From positions 1-9,747 of the forward strand of contig JBEIVB010000090.1 of NCBI GenBank assembly GCA_040374085.1: a stretch of 9,747 bases of DNA, read 5' to 3'. How positions within the stretch are numbered: position 1 is the stretch's first letter; the number at the start of each line of letters is the position of its first letter. This document shows positions 5,821-9,747 of this stretch, piece by piece. The stretch is from JBEIVB01 sp040374085 (lineage in GTDB: Bacteria > Bacteroidota > Bacteroidia > UBA4408). The notes beneath the pieces are model-generated. The model saw only the letters and a list, made by a program, of their open reading frames with translations. It did not search any database and was not told the DNA's origin. Position numbers and translations under genes: made by a program.

Positions 5821-6585
5821 ATGAAAGCCCGAATTCGCGTGATACCGGTTTTATTGGTTAAAGGCAATGGCCTTTACAAAACCATTAAGTTCAAAGATGC
5901 GCGATATGTAGGCGATCCTATAAACGCCATTCGCATTTTTAATGAGAAAGAGGTGGATGAATTGTGCGTGCTCGACATAACAGCATCTGCAGAAGGCAAC
6001 GGCCCCAACATGAAGCTCATAGAAGAGTTTGCTTCGGAGTGTTTCATGCCGGTATGTTACGGTGGCGGCATTTCTACCTTTGAGCATGCCCGCGATATTT
6101 TTAAGATGGGCATTGAGAAAATCGCGTTGAACACCGCTGCGGTGCAGCAGCCCGATTTGGTTTCGCGCATTTCCGAATCCTATGGTGCCTCTTCGGTGGT
6201 GGTTTCTATGGATTATAAAACCAATTTGTTTGGTAAGGCCCATGTGCATGTGCAGAACGGTCAGCAGAACACCAAGCGCGATGTGGTAGAGCACGCCCGC
6301 GCTATGGAGGCGGCAGGTGCCGGAGAATTGATTTTGAACAGCATCTTGCGCGACGGCACCGGCAGCGGTTACGACCTGGAGGTGTTGAAGCGGGTTTCAG
6401 AGGCGGTGAGCATTCCGGTTATTGCCTGCGGCGGTGCGGGCACCCTAGACCACCTGCGTCAGGGTGTGCGCGAAGGAGGTGCCTCTGCCGTTTCTGCCGG
6501 AAGTATGTTTGTGTTTCACGGAAAGCTGCGTGGGGTGCTCATCAACTTTCCATCTCCGGCCGATTTAAAATCCTTATTTTCATAA
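5821..6585 (+). CDS. hisF2: AglZ/HisF2-family protein (HisF-like, acetamidino sugar modification)
   Basis: This is a 254-residue (beta/alpha)8-barrel protein related to imidazole-glycerol-phosphate synthase subunit HisF. Conserved barrel marks are DELCVLDITAS (46-56), VCYGGGIS (78-85), KIALNTAAV (100-108), VVVSMDYK (126-133), RDGTGSGYD (177-185) and IACGGAG (201-207). True HisF begins with an ACLDVKDG-type strand whose first Asp is catalytic (Asp11 in Thermotoga). Here the aligned strand is IPVLLVKGNG, with Leu12 in that place, while the second catalytic position is kept as Asp131. The segments YKTIKFKDARYVGDPINA and RIFNEKEVDEL are those of the polysaccharide-type HisF2/AglZ family. The likely role is to channel ammonia from the adjacent HisH-type protein to a sugar amidotransferase that makes an acetamidino group on a nucleotide-sugar. 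It lies 3 bases after the hisH-like gene and 4 bases before the flippase gene. The family is well supported, and the exact product is inferred. Confidence 0.87.
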   Translation: MKARIRVIPVLLVKGNGLYKTIKFKDARYVGDPINAIRIFNEKEVDELCVLDITASAEGNGPNMKLIEEFASECFMPVCYGGGISTFEHARDIFKMGIEKIALNTAAVQQPDLVSRISESYGASSVVVSMDYKTNLFGKAHVHVQNGQQNTKRDVVEHARAMEAAGAGELILNSILRDGTGSGYDLEVLKRVSEAVSIPVIACGGAGTLDHLRQGVREGGASAVSAGSMFVFHGKLRGVLINFPSPADLKSLFS

Positions 6586-6589
6586 GCCA

Positions 6590-7927
6590 ATGGCTGTGAT
6601 TCCTCCTTTGCATCGCCTGGTAGAGCGTTTGGGAGCTGCACGCCAAGACCGTTTTACCCGTTCTTTTTTGTCTCTTGTTGCCGGCAATGGGGTGGCGCAG
6701 CTGTTTACTTTGCTGGCTTCTCTTTGGCTTGCGCGTTTGTACACGCCCGACGATCAGGGGCGCTTTGCCTTGTGGGTTTCTGTTATTGGTGCTGCAGCTG
6801 TGGTTTCTACCCTTCGATTGGAGGTGGCGGTGATGATGGCCGATTCGGAAGAGGATGCCCAGCGCCTGGTGTGGATCAGCATAGCCGTTGCCGCTGCTTT
6901 TGGTTTGGCCGCCTCGCTGGTGGTTTGCCTGTTGCCTAATGTTGTACCTGCAAATGCCGTTGGTGGGCTCGGTTCTTTTAGTGGACACAATGTTTTTATA
7001 GGTCTGGGTATATTTTTATTGGGTATACAACAAACATTATGGAATTGGCTTTTGAGGAAAGGGGCCTTTCGTTGGATGAGCTTTTCCCGAGCGTTCAACG
7101 CTTTTTTGGTGGGTGCATTGGGCATCATGCTCGGCGCTTTTGGCCATACCAACACCGGCCTTTTCCTTGCCTTTGAGTGGGGTTTAGCTGTGTATGCTTT
7201 GGTATTGCTGGTACTCTGCTACCTGCGGTTCTTCCCTTCGCCCCTTGGGTCTGCCCGAGATTATGCCGCTACGTGGAGGCGGTTTCATTTGTTTCCCAAA
7301 TCCAGTGCGCCTCAAGCGGTGTTTGATATGCTGGTGGTCAACGGCTTGGTTTATGCCCTGCCCGTTTTTTTTGCTCCGGGTGTGTTGGGGTGGTATTCCA
7401 GAACCAACATCATCCTGCAAGCTCCGCTCTCCCTCATTGGCACCGCGCTTTCTCAGGTATGGGTACGGGAAGCAACGCAGCTTCATCAGCAGGGAATGGC
7501 CATTCGTCCGCTGGCACAGGCCACCCTGAAACGCGCATTGCTGGTGGTTTTGCCCATTGGGGCAGTTTTGGCTTTGGCCGGCCCTCACCTGTTTGCCCTC
7601 GCCTTTGGCGAGCCTTGGCGCGAATCCGGACGGTTTGCCGCCATCCTTGCTCCCTTTTTTGTAGCCGATTTTCTAAGGGTAACCCTGGTTCCGGTGGTGC
7701 AATTGTTGGGTAAACAAGCACTCTTGCTCCGCTTCTCGTGGCTGAGTTTGTTGCTCATTGCAGCATCTGTTTTTTTTGGGCATTCCTACTTTCACAGTGC
7801 ACGTTGGGCATTTTCTTTATTTTCGGCTACCATGTGCATGTATGATGTTTTCGTTTTGCTTTGGCTCTTTCGGCTCCTCGGTCGATCCGATGCGCTTAAT
7901 TCCTCGTTTCCAACCCATCAATCATGA
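6590..7927 (+). CDS. Wzx-type polysaccharide flippase (MOP superfamily)
   Basis: This 445-residue inner-membrane protein probably flips lipid-linked oligosaccharide units across the cytoplasmic membrane. About 12 hydrophobic segments can be seen, near residues 25-48, 59-81, 93-115, 134-154, 169-186, 190-212, 244-264, 273-291, 316-338, 349-373, 378-396 and 405-429, as expected for the family. Typical sequence marks are LARLYTPDDQGRFALW (47-62), TLRLEVAVMMADSEEDAQRL (74-93), the FPKSSAPQAVFDML block (235-248), PLSLIGTALSQV (279-290) and the FGEPWRESGRFAAILAPFF block (339-357). The start at 6590 follows the hisF2-like stop by 4 bases. The stop overlaps the next start as ATGA. The flanking polymerase/ligase and glycosyltransferase genes fit a Wzx/Wzy-type glycan pathway. 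The gene carries two runs of eight T (7365-7372 and 7770-7777), both explained by Phe-Phe codons. The transported glycan is unknown. Confidence 0.88.
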   Translation: MAVIPPLHRLVERLGAARQDRFTRSFLSLVAGNGVAQLFTLLASLWLARLYTPDDQGRFALWVSVIGAAAVVSTLRLEVAVMMADSEEDAQRLVWISIAVAAAFGLAASLVVCLLPNVVPANAVGGLGSFSGHNVFIGLGIFLLGIQQTLWNWLLRKGAFRWMSFSRAFNAFLVGALGIMLGAFGHTNTGLFLAFEWGLAVYALVLLVLCYLRFFPSPLGSARDYAATWRRFHLFPKSSAPQAVFDMLVVNGLVYALPVFFAPGVLGWYSRTNIILQAPLSLIGTALSQVWVREATQLHQQGMAIRPLAQATLKRALLVVLPIGAVLALAGPHLFALAFGEPWRESGRFAAILAPFFVADFLRVTLVPVVQLLGKQALLLRFSWLSLLLIAASVFFGHSYFHSARWAFSLFSATMCMYDVFVLLWLFRLLGRSDALNSSFPTHQS

Positions 7928-9243
7928 ATCCCGAAACACCGTCTATAACCGATTCGGGCTGGTTCAGCTTTATCCGCAGCATCAACGGCTGGCTTGCATT
8001 TGCCCTGGGCATCTTGATTTTTTCGGCCATACCCTACACCAGCGGGTTCTGTACCGAATGGTATTTTCAGTTGGCAAGAGGCTACCGGGTAAGTTATTTC
8101 TATGTGGCAGAAGCTCTTGTCTTCATTTTTATTCTTGCTTCAAGTCGCCCGCTTTTTTCGCTCAAAGGATTTAGGTGGTTTGCCTGGGGTATAGGATTAA
8201 CTTTATTGGCACGCATCCTATCCCTTGTTTTTGCTTCTGAGAGCGAGGAGCTCCAGTGGCTTAGCTTGGCCCGATATGCCGAAACAGGTATTACTTTGTT
8301 TGTGTTGTCGCTGCTCTTCCATCAGGTACCGGCCCGTCAAGGATTTTTAACCGGACTGCTGTTTGCAGCGGTATTGGAGAGCGTGCTGGGTTTCATAATC
8401 ATGGTGTTTACCCAGGGCTTACACCGCGGCATTGTATCGGGCGTGCCGGCCTACCAGATGCAGCTGCTGGTTTTCTTTTTGTTGTTTTCATTGGCCGTAT
8501 ATCATAAGAAATACGCAGTTTCGGTTGCCTTGTTGGTTCTGATTGAACTGGGCTTGTATGCCACCCAAACGCGCAGTATTTTTCTTCAGTGGTTGCCCGG
8601 TTGCATGCTGGTGCTTATCTGGAGTGCCCGCCATGGATATCTACGCCGTGCAGTTTTGCTTTTGACTGTTGTGGTGGCAGCGGCCGGTCTTTTGCTGATG
8701 GCCATACCCAGCTCCACCAACTCCAGCAGTTTGCGCTACCAAGAGATGCTGGCCCGGGTTAAACCTAAGGTAGAGGAGCATGTCGCCACTAGCGATGGTG
8801 GTACCATTCAATGGAGGTTGTATTTGTGGGACAAAAGTTTGGGTGCTTTTCTCGAGCACCCCATCACCGGAATCGGCAGCGGTGGTTTCGCAAGGCAAAT
8901 AGATCATCTTCCACAGGTTTTTGACGTTCAGCTGGCACGCTCAGACAAGGATACACCGCTTTCTACCCACAATACCTTTCTCGGTGTCTTGTCTGAAACC
9001 GGCCTGTTGGGTGTCGCTGCCTATGGCGTTTGGTTCTTTGCGGTGCTGCATCTGCTTATTCCCATTCTCCGTCATCGTTTTTTAGAACCTCAGCCTGCCT
9101 CCATTGCGTTGATGTTGTTGGTCTTCGTGTTCAGCGATTTCTGGTCACAGCAATCGTTTCTCCCCAATATGACCTATTTGTTGGGTTGGTTGCTGGGATG
9201 GAAAATCAGTTTACGTGCCGACGAAGACCATTTTCGGGCATGA
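7924..9243 (+). CDS. O-antigen ligase/polymerase family membrane protein (Wzy_C superfamily)
   Basis: This 439-residue polytopic membrane protein belongs to the family of O-antigen ligases (WaaL), Wzy polymerases and PglL-like oligosaccharyltransferases. About ten or more hydrophobic segments flank a large periplasmic-type loop at roughly 262-350. Marks include ATQTRSIFLQW (213-223, Arg217), WRLYLWDKSLGAFLEHP (297-313), the family-typical ITGIGSGGF (314-322), and HNTFLGVLSETGLLG (349-363). The last exactly fits the H[NSQ]x9Gxx[GTY] motif first noted in WaaL ligases, with His349 and Gly360. The ATG at 7924 overlaps the flippase stop (ATGA), and the stop at 9241-9243 overlaps the next start in the same way, so translation is probably coupled. 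Sequence alone does not decide between polymerising glycan repeats, ligating them to lipid A-core, and transferring them to protein. The place beside the flippase favours polymerase or ligase. Confidence 0.82.
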   Translation: MNPETPSITDSGWFSFIRSINGWLAFALGILIFSAIPYTSGFCTEWYFQLARGYRVSYFYVAEALVFIFILASSRPLFSLKGFRWFAWGIGLTLLARILSLVFASESEELQWLSLARYAETGITLFVLSLLFHQVPARQGFLTGLLFAAVLESVLGFIIMVFTQGLHRGIVSGVPAYQMQLLVFFLLFSLAVYHKKYAVSVALLVLIELGLYATQTRSIFLQWLPGCMLVLIWSARHGYLRRAVLLLTVVVAAAGLLLMAIPSSTNSSSLRYQEMLARVKPKVEEHVATSDGGTIQWRLYLWDKSLGAFLEHPITGIGSGGFARQIDHLPQVFDVQLARSDKDTPLSTHNTFLGVLSETGLLGVAAYGVWFFAVLHLLIPILRHRFLEPQPASIALMLLVFVFSDFWSQQSFLPNMTYLLGWLLGWKISLRADEDHFRA

Positions 9244-9747
9244 GAGTGCTCTTGGCATCCGACGCAAACTCGAGCCACACGCGCAAGTGGCTGCTTGGAT
9301 TGCGTTCAGGCGGCGTTGAGGTGGCGTTGTTTTCTCTGTCGGTTCCCAACGACGACTGGTACTTAAAACACGGAATCGCATGCTTCGTACCGCGCGCCCA
9401 TTTTCACAAGGTATTGTCTATAACGGGTAAGCTTGGATATCGCTTTTCCGTAACGGCTCTGCGTCGTGCATTGCGTTCTTTTGACGCCGATGTATTGCAT
9501 GCGCATTATGCCAGCAGCTATGGATGGCTGGCGCGGCTCAGCGGATTTCAGCCCTATCTGGTTTCGGTGTGGGGCAGTGATGTGTACGTCTTTCCCCGCA
9601 ACCCATTTAATGCCGCCCTTTTGCGCAAAAATCTCAACGATGCTCGAATGGTGTTTGCCACCAGCAAGCATTTGGCCGAGGCAACCCGCAAGCATACGCG
9701 CAACCAAGTAACGGTTGTTCCCTTCGGTGTTCCCGATCCGCTGCCCA
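9240..9747 (+). CDS. family 4 glycosyltransferase, N-terminal part (3' end outside window)
   Basis: The frame from the ATG at 9240 stays open to the window end, giving 169 visible residues of a GT-B fold glycosyltransferase, probably family GT4, which transfers a sugar from a nucleotide-sugar to the growing lipid-linked glycan on the cytosolic side. The start MRVLLASDANSSHTRKWLLG holds the usual first strand and the helix facing the acceptor. The segment DADVLHAHYASSYGWLARL (82-100), then YLVSVWGSDVYVFP (106-119), is characteristic of this family. VVPFGV (159-164) matches the hinge segment before the C-terminal nucleotide-sugar domain. The donor-binding EX7E region lies beyond the window, so the sugar donor cannot be guessed. 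The start overlaps the preceding stop as ATGA, making this the next gene of the same operon. Confidence 0.87.
   Translation, partial: MRVLLASDANSSHTRKWLLGLRSGGVEVALFSLSVPNDDWYLKHGIACFVPRAHFHKVLSITGKLGYRFSVTALRRALRSFDADVLHAHYASSYGWLARLSGFQPYLVSVWGSDVYVFPRNPFNAALLRKNLNDARMVFATSKHLAEATRKHTRNQVTVVPFGVPDPLP

Noticed and set aside
5209..6585. Part of a histidine biosynthesis operon
   Set aside because: No other his gene is present, the HisF-like protein lacks the Asp11 position, and the neighbours are glycan genes.
7365..7777. Two runs of eight T in the flippase gene (7365-7372, 7770-7777) as phase-variation slippage sites
   Set aside because: Both encode Phe-Phe, similar eight-base runs occur in aroA (1209-1216) and aroB (315-322), and the length is short for phase variation.

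Overview
The window looks like chromosomal DNA of a Bacteroidota (Bacteroidetes) bacterium of moderate GC content. The evidence is the lack of Shine-Dalgarno sequences before the starts, a TAnnTTTG-type -7 promoter element, a secreted protein with the typical '..CAQ' signal-peptide end, and surface lipoproteins with a short Cys-Lys-Lys mature N-terminus. All genes lie on the + strand and are tightly packed. No RNA gene, mobile element or CRISPR array was seen, and no gene-free stretch exceeds about 220 bases.

Left part (1-2345): housekeeping genes. The 3' end of aroB (3-dehydroquinate synthase) overlaps the start of aroA (EPSP synthase), so two shikimate-pathway steps are coupled. The gene pcm (protein-L-isoaspartate O-methyltransferase) follows 13 bases later.

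Middle (2346-5202): three exported proteins of unknown function. The first is a probable outer-membrane beta-barrel protein. The next two are paralogous lipoproteins of about 260 residues that share a CKKGxxDPxFSFRSR N-terminus at the same position. A strong intrinsic terminator separates the two paralogues. A TAnnTTTG match just before the second one suggests a new transcription unit starting there.

Right part (5209-9747): a surface-polysaccharide biosynthesis operon. The order is a HisH-type glutamine amidotransferase, a HisF2/AglZ-type partner, a Wzx-type flippase, an O-antigen ligase/polymerase family protein, and a family 4 glycosyltransferase cut by the window end. Gaps are 3-4 bases, or genes overlap by ATGA. 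The HisF-like protein lacks the first catalytic aspartate of true HisF and sits among glycan genes. The HisH/HisF pair is therefore best read as an ammonia-delivery module for making an acetamidino (amidine) sugar, not as histidine biosynthesis. The third partner expected of that system, a WbpG-type sugar amidotransferase, is not in the window.

The hisH-like gene begins only 6 bases after the second lipoprotein gene and has no convincing promoter of its own. The lipoprotein promoter may therefore also drive the glycan genes. I saw no clearly new system. The most interesting items are the paralogous lipoprotein pair, its link to the glycan operon, and the catalytic-site changes in the HisF-like protein.
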